Of a stretch of DNA of 64,000 nucleotides, positions 21,261 through 33,280 are shown one piece after another (the first letter of the stretch is position 1; each line of letters begins with the position of its first letter). Where the stretch lies: contig BCKC01000006.1 of NCBI GenBank assembly GCA_001600455.1, positions 1,240,001-1,304,000 on the forward strand, read 5' to 3'. Below the pieces are notes generated by a model. That model worked only from the letters and a program-made list of their open reading frames with translations. It searched no databases and had not been told where the DNA came from. The translations under genes were made by a program, and so were the position numbers. Source of the stretch: Endocalyx cinctus (lineage: Eukaryota; Ascomycota; Sordariomycetes; Amphisphaeriales; Apiosporaceae).

Positions 21261-24200
21261 GATTGCAGGAATATTTCGTCTGAGAAGTGAAGGTGCGGAA
21301 GTTTTGGGCTCGGATGTGTTTTTGTCGTGGAATCCCCTCACAAGACTCCAGTCCAAGGGTTTGCTAGGAGTCGCGAAGCAGACGGCAAGCTTCTATCTCA
21401 AAATAAGGAAGAAACGCAATTTCTCTTGATATCATCAAAATCAAATTGAGACAATCATCCTCGTTTGGCGAAATATTGGATGGTACGTATGATGATTCGG
21501 TTTCACGAGGTAGGCACAATATGACAATAATGAATGAATATTCGATGTACCTTAAATTTTCCGATCATATGTTTGCAGTGTTATTAATAATAGCAAGAAT
21601 GGATGTCACAGACGCGAAGCATTCGCGTAGACCTCTGCAGTAAATTTACGCGTCATGATTATTCTCGCATACCTACTCATCATCCATGAACGTATCCTAT
21701 TATTCCACGTGCACTGGCTCCTTCTGCTCGTAAATTTCGCAGCGCGCCGATTATCCAGGCTCAAAGCTCATATATATATATATATATTCTGGTCGATTCT
21801 CAAATATTACTAGCTAGGAATAGTATTATATATAACCTTACATATGCTCTGCCTACTCGAATCACACCTAAGATTTCGGCCAAAGTTAACTAAAACTCTT
21901 AATTCTCTGATTCGGTCTATAATTTACGAAGGGTGACTCCCATTCATAAAATGTAACCATCAAATCTTACAAGATAATTGTGCTGCCTCATTTGAAGAAT
22001 GATTTCTCCGCGCGTACTGGCAAGATGACCTGTACTGTGCAGATATATAGAAGTTGCGCGAGGAGAAAATAAGTTTCACGATGTTGAAATGTCTTTACGC
22101 GCAGAGGGACGAGTGGCTGCTCTCTCTAGTGATGCTAAGGGTAACTGGATAATCGACACTTGCTACTTGACTCGTCTGCATTTTGTTAGAATGGATGTTA
22201 TGTCATGCTGGAGGATTACTCAGTGACTGACTTGTGACATGCGAAAGTCGTTATGAGAAGGAATAATCCAGTAATTGTTCCCTTTTCCGTACGGCAGCCC
22301 CGGTGAGATATGCCCATGCTGATGAGATATGCTGAAGTATTTGATCCTTTAATACATAACCACCATAGCTGCCACCTAACATACCTAAGGACGCAATTAT
22401 TACTGATATGCCAGCCTTGTGATTCTCGACTATGGTTACTCAGGGGTCATCTTGGCGTCAGATTCAGATGTCGTGCGATTGTTCAAAAGGCATTTGTGGA
22501 ATCCTGAGGTGCTGAATACGATAGTAGAGGTGTACATATAGTGTAAAAGATCCCTTGCTAGACATCCTTTATTACAGCAAGAAAGAAAGACCTGGTTTTT
22601 GATACTTTCAGAGGTTATGTTTGGATTTCATCAACGCATGTTGAAAATTTTCTTTTGAAAAAATTTCCGTGGATATTATCAAGTCTGTTACGTGCCCGAT
22701 TGGAACCAACCCTATCGATAGGACAACTGTAAACGTCGACTACAGGTTTCAAGTCTTTGACGTATTGATTCAGAGGGAGTTGTACACATAAAAAGGCATT
22801 GATATCTAACCTACACTATGAACTGGGGGTTCTATTATATCGTAAAAGTCGCTCTGATTGGGTATAAGATGAGGCATAAGTTAAGATCTCGTCCACCCTT
22901 GTGGAACATGACGCAGCTCTGAAACGCACTGCTAGAATACATATACAAGTATGCTGAGGTCAAGTCTCGAGTCTTGCGGTGAGAAAACAACGGCTCCGAA
23001 AACTGGGAGAAGTACGTGCGGGGGAAGACTTATAAGTGTACATATATACCTGGGTACGTAGTGGTAATGTGATAATGTAGATGATCCGGCGATCCGGACG
23101 TGCGCGGATCCTTTGGCCATTTGACTTTAGTGTTTAGTGTAGAGGTGCTTGTATGTATTCTATGAATAACTGACTCTGTATTGGCATGGTCTACGGAGTA
23201 TTCAGATCTTACATATAACAGCACATACATACCAGGTAGTACCTATCTAGAAAGTGCCTAGAGGCTCACCTGCACTAGGTACTACGTACGCACTATATAG
23301 TATACTCAGGCCTAAGTATACTCAATAAATGCTGATTTCTCTTCATCCCTTGCATCCCTCTCCAATCGTTCATAAATATTAACTAAGAGGAGAATGTGGA
23401 TAGAAAGTATACTTAAGTACCTATGCCGGGGCCAGGAATGCTCTGATGTGTATGGAATTTTCTGAAGCTATTCTCTGGTCTACATAGTACATAATAGTAT
23501 GTCGGATGCCTAGCTGAATCGGACGCTACGGAGTAAGCATAGCTTAAAATAGCATATTTTGTTGTGCACTGTTAATACCAAGGTTGTGTATAGGAATGTA
23601 TGTAGTATTACGCATACATATACTATGTATGCGTTATTCTTACACGTACGGAGTACACAGTACGGTATTCAGTAGCGTATCTTGCACCTGCTTATAATTT
23701 TTTTTTTTTTTTATATATAATATTATGATTATTCTTACAAATACATGAACTTCTGAGCGTCTCCGTTGCTTGAATATTTATATTAAAATTTTAATTGAAG
23801 ATTTAAGCAGCATTTTAGAATATTCAAGTAGCAGCATGATTTACCATAAAGTCCTTACCTAGCTGCCTACTTACTTAAGGCAGGAGGTAGGCAGTAATTA
23901 GGTAGGTACTTAACTCCAGAGCTGTTTACATACCTAGGTACTCAAGTATACCCAGTATAATACATATATGTATAATATTTACTTAGCGGGTACAGTATAT
24001 ATATGTAGGTATAAACTAAGCTGCTAAGCATAGCACTAGTACTTATATCGTTAGAAGCTTGCTGCTGATCTACACGTGTACTACGGTATACTACTCCTTA
24101 CAACTACTACCTACCTAGGTAGGCTGCTAGGCTGCTAGGTACCTAGGTAGTAGGTACGCGTATCCTAGTGCATGCTGGTGCGAGAATATCACAGTTAATA

Positions 24201-25398
24201 TTTATCGTAGGTACTGTATGACCCAATAACTTGGAACACTGGAATTTGACACTTCCTATGGAGTACTATAACCCTAGCTGCCTAGGTACCTGATAGATAC
24301 TCTGGCTGTCTAGTACCTTGGTAGCTGGCCTTAAGCGGGATGACATCGAAGCACAGACAGGCTTTTTGTAGCGTATACTCTACACTATAACAACACGCTA
24401 TCAGTCTGCAGTGTCAAATAAAGAATAGGGATGAAAATGTGCCCCTAAGCTATTACCTATGTCCTAGGTACGTAAGTACATATACTGTAAGTACTTAAAG
24501 TAGTGAACCTCGTCATTGGTCATCGGTTACTTACGTCGAATCCATCCATTCATCATTCCCAATTCCTCTCTTTTGCACATTCTTTTTTATCTCACTCATT
24601 CTTTTTTTTTTTATTCATTATTTATTTATTTATTTCATTTTCCCATTCCCATATTATATATGTATGTTTTTACATGCATATGCACATCCTTTTATATTTC
24701 TTTTTAGTTTCCCTACCCTCTAGAGATATTATTGTTATTTCATCATTTCGTCATTTTCAACTTTACGTAGTATTTTTTCATTCATCGTGCTTCTACTAAT
24801 CGCAAAAGCGAAAGCTAGTTTTATTTTTGTTTTTAACAACGTAAAATCTTCTAATACAGTTTATTTACAAGCGCTTCACTGCTTCATATACATTTCCTTT
24901 TTTTTCTTTTTTTTTTTTCTCATTACCTTCTTGAACTATTCGAGATCTTTCCCTGTTTTCTATCTATAATAAACCCAGCCTCCCTTGGTACCTCTGCCTT
25001 GACGGCTACTCCAAGAAGAGGCTGATCTACGTATTTTCCCGAAGGATCTCTCTTTCTCCCTCATCTTCGCTCACCCCGCAAAAGAATATACATCATATAT
25101 ATACACACACTTTCAGTCACTTACATCCGGCGTATATTCCAATCCAACCCTTTTTTTCCCCTTGTCTTCTGTTACCTCTTATTTTCGTCTGCGATCTGGC
25201 GTCTGCTTTTCGTATTATTAAACTTCTATCAACATTCATTACATAGTTTCTAATCATTTCCCACTCATCAATTATTACTGCTGCTGCTGTTATTTCGACT
25301 TTCGAATCGACCCCGAGTTCTCCAGTAATCGACCCCGTTGAGCACCACACATAAATACGCATAGATCATCGCAACTAATTTCGGATCCTCCTCTCACC
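21261..25398. other. 4.1-kb gene-free, AT-rich, palindrome-rich region
   Basis: No gene recognised on either strand. It contains an AT microsatellite near 21771-21788, a T run near 23699-23713, and many TACCTAGGTA and TACGGAGTA copies between about 23190 and 24320. From about 24540 to 25390 it becomes pyrimidine-rich, as in a long fungal promoter and 5' leader for the gene starting at 25399. Confidence 0.7.
23225..24320. repeat. Extended TACCTAGGTA/TACGGAGTA repeat field
   Basis: Copies include CTACGTACGC, TACGGAGTACACAGTACGG (about 23646), TTAAGGCAGGAGGTAGGCAG, TACATACCTAGGTACTCAAG and CTACCTACCTAGGTAGGC (about 24109). Spacing is irregular, so this is a field of short palindromes, not a tandem satellite. 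Confidence 0.65.
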
Positions 25399-26491
25399 AT
25401 GTTTCAACATCAGAGGCCTGAGAAGCGTTTAAGGGAAGACGATGACGAGTTTGGTCTTTCAAATGGGACCGTCGGTTTTACCGAACACCGAAATGTCAGT
25501 AGAATATTACCCTATTGTGCGAGAAACACCATTTCTTTTTTCGCAGGTAGATCGGCACATGTCATCGGGTGATGAATCGGCAACTTGAAGCTAACCTGCA
25601 CCGCTAACTTAGAAACGCTTACACTCTCTTCCCCTGAGAACGTCACCGTCACATAAACGATGGTCTGGACCCCCAACCTTTCCTACTACCCAGATACACC
25701 CCACCAGTATCACTCCATCTGATTCGGACTCGGAGGAATTTCAAAGCCGCCAGCAGTCGACTCCGGCTTCTATGGATGTAGAGAGAGACACCGACATGGT
25801 TGTTGATGATATCTCCTCATCCCAACATCTCCAGAGTCGCTCGATGCAACCGGACCCTATCGACCCAAATATCGCCGGTCGGATGCCTACTCCTATCCAT
25901 TGTACCTTCGCTGCCCAAGTGCGAGGCAATAACTGGGGGGCTACGAGTCAAGCGAGTACCGGTCTTTCAGGAGATGAAGCCTCGTTCCCTAACGCTCACC
26001 CCTTCCCTATGACTTCGGATCCATCGGTCCCTCGCACTCTAGAAGGGTCACCCGAATGGTCGATGGTACAAAACCGACGACTACCATCTCCCATTAGCGA
26101 AAATGGAGGCGAAGATACGCCGACGAGTCCTGGCATGATATTGGACTCTTGTCCTCCGATCGCACAGCTTCAGAGACCCTATTTACCTCACCTGCCACAT
26201 TCTACCAACCCCCATGCGATGGCCCTTCACCCCAATATCCAGGCCCTTCCTCAAGTACCGGAATCGGACGCAGCTATGATGGACACCGAAGCTAGCTCGC
26301 CATCATCTGCACCAGCTACGCCTTCACCACGTGGGAAATATGGGCATTCTCGAAGCAAGCACACTCTCAATAACTGGACCATCCAGCCAGGAATGAAGAA
26401 GTCGTTCAGTATAGGCTACAGAGCTGACTGTGAGAAGTGCCGCTTAAAGATACCCGGTCACTTCAATCACATAATCATCTCAACGCCATAG
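25399..26491 (+). CDS. Conserved fungal protein of unknown function
   Basis: Two exons, 25399..25494 and 25613..26491, giving 324 aa. The start MFQHQRPEKRLREDDDEFG follows a CACC context. The donor is the less common GTCAGT, and the junction EHRN/KRLHSLPLRTSPS reads as one basic, conserved-looking segment. Most of the protein is disordered and rich in Pro/Ser/Thr, with acidic DSDSEEF. Only the extreme C-terminus looks ordered: NWTIQPGMKKSFSIGYRADC then EKCRLKIPGHFNHIIIS, with a CxxC pair and a His that could bind metal. Basic N-terminus plus disorder suggest a nuclear regulator, but I do not recognise a named family. A long pyrimidine-rich leader precedes it. Confidence 0.75.
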
Positions 26492-28035
26492 AATGAGCAA
26501 GACCATACCAGTCATATCTGGTTTCAGGATATGATAGATTGTTGTGCAAGTAATCATCGGAGAGTAAAGAGACTGGGACCTGGATTTCGAGCCTGGCAGA
26601 GCTCAGAGATAACATCGCCGTGAATTGGTACAAATTTCTAACTTAGGGCCGCGTCCGTATCTTTGCAAGCTTTGCTACGCAGAAAAAAAACAACACCTGA
26701 GGCGTTGCAGACATACATGTGATACTGAATGGTAACTTCTTATTCCCTTTACCCTTGTTGCGAGATTGGGGTGGGCCAAACAGTGTTGTAAGGCGAAGAG
26801 TAGATTTCATACATAAGCGCATTTGCAAAACAAGACACATGCGCCATCTCATACGTCAACCGAGAGCTTTTTTTCTTTTATCTTTTTTTTTATACCCGAA
26901 TTTTTGTTTCCTTCTGCTTTTCTGTTTTACATACCCAGTCGCTCATTTCTCTCTACATTATACCCACACACTCGTTATTCTCTGTTTCTCTATGCATCTT
27001 TGGTTATTAGTTTCAGAGTCTGGAGGTGGTTGCATTGGAATAGGAGGCATCCGGCAGAAAAGGAATAAACACACGGAAATGGGAGGTTTAATACGCAATT
27101 GCTTGCTCTCCTATCATTTTTTTTTCTGGCAATAAGGGCTTCTGTGTTCCCAGGCGTTTTAAGAAGAGGGTGTCTGCCTTAATTTTTTTTTCCGGTACAT
27201 TCCGCCGACACTGGCGATGAATTTTCATTAGCGTACGTTTATCTGGTTCTGTTTTTACCTTTTTTTTGTCGTGTGTATCGCTATAATTGCTTCAATACCA
27301 AAATGGTAATTATCGATCTTTTTTTTTCCTATTGGGTTTTTAACAAGCTGAATGGACTTTTCTATGGGTTGTTTCCCCCTTAACAGCTAAGAGCGCGTGA
27401 TTCTTGTTACTTGTATTTATAGATCTTGGTAAGAGTAAACTACAGTCATGAACCATCTTTTTATATCATGCTATCAATACTATGGTCGGAGTAGACTAGT
27501 TTATGAAAGGTGAGTACGAAGCAGAAAGTATCAGTACTAATGAGGCCCTTTTCAATGTGACTGGCAGGATAAAGCGTAAAGGTAATAATGATTGAACCCG
27601 ATGTGTCATTTACACGTATCTATTCGTCTGGATAGACAAGGAGCAAATTCCTTGCGGTAATGCACCTAATTCTACACATATACCCCCGGCCAAATTTCTT
27701 CCTATTATGGACTTATTGTACAATTATGGTCACCCTCGATCTTGATATTATTGAGGCCAATCTTCCTCTAGCTATTCTCATTATTCTTTTTTTTTTCCTC
27801 GTGTTGATACATAAGGTACCTTTGCCAGAGCAAGTCTACCTCCGTATGTCAGCAGCGACAATTCGGATGCATACATGTATGTTACACTTATCCAAACATT
27901 AAAGAGGCAACGAGGAAAGAGAAAGACCAGGTCCGCGTAGCTTTAGTCGACTATTACTTTCCCCGGCTTATTGGGTAAATGAACACCGCATTCGATAGGT
28001 TCCATGGCCGGAAGAAAAGACCACGTTGTATCGTC
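26492..28035. other. Convergent spacer, T-rich
   Basis: 1.5 kb between convergent genes. Many T runs of 7-10 bases; pyrimidine-rich from 26860 to 27330. Nothing recognised as a gene. Confidence 0.65.
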
Positions 28036-29020
28036 CTACCACAACCAACCTTTCTTTCCCTGCTTCTGTTGTGGATTATCTGTTACACCCAGCGGATCAG
28101 ACAGGCCGTCTGGTTTGTGATGCTCATGCTCCTCGACGTTGAGCTGTTTGTTCTGCGGTCCCGGTGTGCTCGTCTTCTTCGACGCACCGAGAATCCACGA
28201 CGTCCAACGTGCTGGCTCCCCGCTCCCTTCCACTCCGGTCGGAGTCGACGTGGAGTCACTACTATCGGCCGGGGCCTCGGCGGGCCCCAGCGGATCAATG
28301 GAAGATGAGTTTTGGTACTGGAATGGTGACTGCGGGGCGGATAGCAAGGGCGGTAATTGCCAACCTCCTTGCTTCGCACGCTCGGTAGCCTCTTCGACTA
28401 GGGTGATTTGCTCCTCGGTCGCCCTGCCCGACATGTACGCCAGGCGCGCGGCCTCGAGACTATCTTCTCGGAGCTGCTTCTGCATAGCAAAAAACTCGTT
28501 TCGCCGCTGGCGGTTGTGTATCATCATATCGGCGGTGGCGTAGACAGTCAGGAGAAGGGCGATGCCTGTAGAGATCAAGACAAAAATGAGACATTAGTAT
28601 CGGCTTGTACACATACCAACGTCAAGGATACGAGCGCTGGACTCATGTTGGGCCTGATCTGTGTAGACGGAGAGAAGGCATACCGCTGAGACCTACTAAT
28701 CCCATAACAGTTATCTTATGGGCAGCGTCAAAATACCGCCTCGAAGAATTGATAATGCCATCGAGTCGGGAAACTTTGTGCTGCTTAGCCGCTAGGTGCG
28801 CCGCCCGTAATCGCCTGACCCTCTCATCGAAAGTTTCTGGTACGGCAGCACGGCCCGATAAGTGCTTTGGTGATATGGCTGACCCTCGCTGGTTCGTTTT
28901 CGCCGCATTTTTGTTATTGCTATTAGCACCACTCGAAGATTTCGTACTTGCGTGAGGAGTATTCGACGTAAATCGCGTAGCATCAGCTACCGTTCGTGCG
29001 GTTCCTCCATCTCCAGACAT
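28036..29020 (-). CDS. Cox14-like (cytochrome oxidase assembly domain) inner-membrane protein
   Basis: Two exons, 29020..28684 and 28565..28036, giving 288 aa. Residues 1-60 are a Ser/Ala/Asn-rich presequence-like region. The core follows: FDERVRRLRAAHLAAKQHK, RYFDAAHKITVMGLVGLSGI and ALLLTVYATADMMIHNRQRR, i.e. a basic helix, one membrane segment (about residues 103-125, spanning the intron) and a basic cap. A charged helix follows (RREFFAMQKQL-like, then TEEQITLVEEATERAKQGG), then a disordered tail. This arrangement matches the fungal 'cytochrome oxidase c assembly' (Cox14-type) domain proteins, which act in the mitochondrial inner membrane in complex IV assembly. The tail is longer than in yeast Cox14, so the functional assignment is tentative. 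Confidence 0.68.
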
Positions 29021-29682
29021 TTTTTTTTTCTTCTCTGTTTCTCTTTTTTTCTTTTTCTTTCTCCTTCTTTCTTCGAAACTGATTGGTCAAGAGTTTTGGG
29101 AAAAGCACAAGGCAATTGAAAAGGAGGGACCCGGATTGATTTTTCTTCAAATCCTAAGGTGGTGCTGAGAAAATATGGATATGAGGTCAAACTGAAAATA
29201 ATAATTTTTAGCTCCTCTACTTTTTACCTACCGTAAAGTTAATGGACTGATGTTACGCTAAAAGTGAGAAAATCGAAAATGCTTGTCAAGATGCATATTA
29301 TAATCGTGTATATGCAATAATTAAGTACTTAAGTAGTTTCTCTCAACGTAGTAGAATATTTGACGATAGCAACACTCGAACCACCCACCTGCCCACTTAG
29401 TGGATTACGTAGTGCAACTCAGTGCTTAACCTACCGTAGGTGGTATCTCTGTACTTAGTCCTAAAGTACCCATCATTCTCCAGAGCGAGAACTTCGTATA
29501 CGAACTCTCCACAAATACACTCACTACTTTGTTATGTGCACAGTAAACGCAATTGTTTTCGTAATCTCGGAATAAATAAATAGCATTGCTCATTAATAAA
29601 TCTTTTCTTCTTCTTCTCCCTTTTCCATATATACATATACATATATTAATTTATTAATCGGATAGGGTCTCTTCTTTTCGAT
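29021..29682. other. Spacer upstream of the Cox14-like gene
   Basis: T/C-rich leader near 29025-29075 on the + strand (purine-rich on the coding strand). The rest is AT-rich. No gene seen. Confidence 0.65.
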
Positions 29683-31519
29683 TTACGACTCTGCTATCCA
29701 TTCAGTTGTAAAGTTTCCTTCTATACTTTCGAAGTTTGATATCGATTTCCAGCTATAGCCGTTATCTATATGCCATAATGCCATTTGTATATCGTTATCC
29801 TTTCCAATAATAAATATCGCGACTTGGGATGTTCCGTAAGTAACCGCTAACGGTGCGCTGTTCGTAAATACTGCCAAATCTTCCCAGTCTGCGCTCCAGG
29901 CTTGGCCAATCAAGGCTCGATGCATCAAGTGGCCGTTGGTGCCCACTGCTAGTACGTCTATTCTGCCATCGCTCGTTGCTATAGCTGATGGAACGCTGAT
30001 CATGTCACCACCAAGCGTTTCAAGCGGGGTGTAAGCATTCGCCCATGAAAAGTGGTGGACTGCGCCATCAGCCCCCGTCCCGAAGAAGTCGATTCGGGAG
30101 TCGTTTGGAGAGATGAGGATGGGCTCTCCAACGAACGAACCGCCTAGATCCTGCCACCCAATCCATTTCCCTGCATCTCCGTCGTATTGATTATGTTGCA
30201 CGTGACCTGTGTCGTCGTCGTATATCACTACGTCGTGATACGAAGCGTCATTTCGACAAATCACGGCCGGAGATGACTTGCTATCTCCAGCTACTGAATA
30301 ATCCCAAGAATTGCTGTTGCCGTGCCAGCCGCCGTTGTCGTCTGTGTAGTCATGTATGATGCTCTTGCTTTTGCGGACGAAGATGTCCGCCCGGTCTGCG
30401 CCCGCCCACCGCACATTGCAAGACCCGATAGATGACGTGGTCGCTTCTTCCATCGACTGCCATGCATTCCATTTTCCGAATTGATATGCGTTTGTTATTG
30501 GCGTAGCTGAAGACTCCGAAGAATTCAAACCAAATACGTTGATCTGGCTCTGACCATTCCAGGCCAGCGAGGATGGTTGGCTCAAGAACTGACCACCTAG
30601 GGTATTCCAATCGCCCGTCCAAGAAGTCCCGTTCCAGACTCTTGTCCACATTGCCATATCCTGTCCTCTGGCAAATAAATGCAACTCGTTTCCTATCTTA
30701 GCAGCACTTAGAATCTGACTGCAAGTCGTCCCGTAGCACGCGCTGCGTAAATTATCTACTAGTCCACTCTTTGAACTATCACCGTTTTCAACGTCAGCCT
30801 TATTTTGGAAGTTAGGCCCTAATTACTTCACCGTGGACCTACTTTTTGCTCCCTAGTTTGAATGCGACAATAGAACTAACGATAATGACAATGATTATTA
30901 TGCCGGCAACTGCTGGTATCCAAACTCTTTTACGTTTCCACCACAGAAGCTTCGGTGTGACGCCCTGCCCCTTCCTTTCATTTTGATTGTTCTGATCGAG
31001 TATAAATGAGTTAGATTGATGCGCCGGCCAATTGTACTCCCAGCCAGTCGTCAGCCTGGTTGCTACCGAATAGTTCGAGCTCTCCCTGGGAACGCTTTGT
31101 TCTGAGATGGAGGTAGAATGATTCGCTGGCCAATACGACGAGCCCCACCGTGACGTAGGCCCGCTGGTGTCTGTATGATACGAACTTCTCGTCGGCGGGA
31201 TTGATTCGAAAGCTGGACTAACTTCTTGACCAGCTGGTTTGTACGATCCGTAAAAGCCGGGCACGCCGAGGTACCCTTCATAAAGTTCATCTTCATCGGA
31301 TATGTCTCGCGCATCGGAGGATTGGGCATTCGCATCGACCTGTTCCGGATTTCTGCACGGCTCTTTGCTGGTGTCAAACTGCCCCCGATTACTACTAGGT
31401 TCGATTCCGTGAAATTTCACTTCATTCGTTTCGAAATGACCACCGTCGCCTCCTCGTATTCTTATGTCCACGTTATGGTATTTCAACCCCGCGGGTTCGT
31501 GATATGGCATATGGTCCAT
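29683..31519 (-). CDS. Type II membrane protein with PLL-type seven-bladed beta-propeller
   Basis: Two exons, 31519..30843 and 30775..29683, joined by a 67-nt phase-2 intron with a CTAAC branch site; 589 aa. Residues 1-195 are a disordered, probably cytosolic domain (MDHMPYHEPAGLKYHNVDIR). A basic stretch WWKRKRVW precedes one membrane helix, IPAVAGIIIIVIIVSSIVAF (about 202-221). The outside part is a beta-propeller of about seven blades; clear repeats are WTGDWNTLGGQFLSQPSSLA, KWIGWQDLGGSFVGEPI and ETLGGDMISVPSAIATSDGR, each followed by an IDVLA- or INVFG-like strand. This W...LGG...PS...R.DVF pattern matches the PLL/DUF346-like lectin repeats known from Photorhabdus lectins, which bind fucose or methylated sugars. 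A cell-surface carbohydrate-binding role is inferred. Confidence 0.82.
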
Positions 31520-33280
31520 ACTTAGATTTATCGAGTCGAAAACACGCTCCTTGCTTATATCGGCTAAGCGTCTGGGTTGGTTTGCGGGCTTGACTGGAAA
31601 AGTAGACGCTTCATCCTTCGGGTATATGATGGTAGAGAAAATAACACAACAAATTTAGTTCCATGCGTTGAGATTTTGGAAAAAAAAAAAAAAAAAAAGG
31701 TGGCTATATTTCTTGGGTTTTGAGGAACGTAATGGATATATGGTTGAATGATTAAGTGAGACTCTTGTTATTAACCGTTGGCCTTACTCCTGCTGTGCCT
31801 CAAAGTGTGGTGCCGCAGCTCTTGAGCCCGTAACAAATCAAGGGGGTTAATTTCAGCTGACTCTATTCTGGGGGCCATAACTGCGCACATTGCGGGACGG
31901 TTTTTGTAATGTTAAATTCTTACAAGTAGGCTGAGTCGGGGGCATCTGTCATCTTATTGGCTACTCTTCGAGTTATATGGCTGGGTAGAGTAGTAAAATG
32001 GTCTGCGATACTATTCATGACTATATGTACGTTAGATTGCTGGTAGGGCTGGTAGGGGGACAGGGGGTAGTCAAGTATGTTCATTAAATCCTATTTTGTA
32101 ATCATCCGAATGCCGCTTACAGCTCGCAAGTGAGCTTTCGCAGCTATTGTAGGCTCGCATGATGGTTGATCAGCCCTACATAAACTCCATCAATAAAACA
32201 AGTGAAGCAACTTTGAGTACTACAGCGAGCTTAGATTATTTCAAGTACCATGCCACCTGTGTATATGAAGAATGGTGTTTAGGTTATATTCAAGATTCCT
32301 ATGAACAGTTGGTTCTTTTGTCCTTTCCATAGCCACATATCAGCTATGCACGAATCGATAATCTTTGTCGTTTAATAGAGCCGAGGGTATCTCGACGATG
32401 CAACGCAAAGCCGCCTGAATGATAGGATGGGTAACGGTAAAGTTTCAAATTATAGACAACATATTTCAGCTTGCATATGTACTGCGGGCAATGTCATGGA
32501 CACATATGTATTCAAATATAAAGTACGTATCTACTGTCGGTGGTGATGATCTATTATTTATTTACCTAAGAGTTATTACGAGAGAGAGAAAGAAAGAAAG
32601 CAACGAAATAAGAGGAACAGTCTTTTGGGATGTGAAGTCTGGAAGCCTAATAATATACATATGTAAAAATGCTTGGACGCACTAACGCACTACTACAAGT
32701 ACATACATAGTGGATGTACAAGTACAAGTAAGTAAACTTAAATTTTTGATTTTTACTACAGTGGACACTACACTAAATACATTACTAACTTGGGCTATTT
32801 TAAGGTCATAGTGTCACCTGTACAGCCGTATCAGTCTTGAGCTAGTACTGTAGTATACTGTATATACAGTGGACGGTATGTTATGTTAGCCTGTTATGTT
32901 ATGCGGCGCTGGTAGTGTACCCACTAGACCCGCTATTCGATACGCTAAATGGCGGTTATCGTTAGATAGTCTCCAGGCCAACCGTATCGTCTTCGAATCT
33001 TTGTAAACATCGCTCCAGACTTCTAGACCTCCAGACCCCTAAATCATTCATGGCTTCTCAAACTGTTTAACTCCCCTTACGTAGTTCACATTCCAAACGA
33101 TCACCGCACTCAACTTACTACTCATCTTGTCAAATAAATTATACACTGATTCAAACACCAGTCATTTACTGGAAATTATATGAAATTATATCAAGCATTC
33201 AATCTCATCACTATTGATAGCTACATCGAAACCTCTTACTATTAGGGTCGTCGTTTACCTACCTGTGATCACTGGGCAGG
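31520..33280. other. Divergent spacer
   Basis: 1.76 kb between divergent genes. A run of A at about 31680-31698; a GAAA-rich purine stretch near 32582-32600. A few TACTGTATATACAGT-like palindromes near 32857. No gene recognised. Confidence 0.65.

Noticed and set aside
24503..24969. Phe/Ser/Leu-rich short open frames in the pyrimidine tract
   Set aside because: They are readings of CT-rich leader sequence, not membrane proteins.
29683..30684. Calling the beta-propeller as a separate secreted protein from the upstream membrane ORF
   Set aside because: There is no signal peptide or good ATG at its start, and a phase-2 intron with a branch site joins it cleanly to the membrane-anchor exon.
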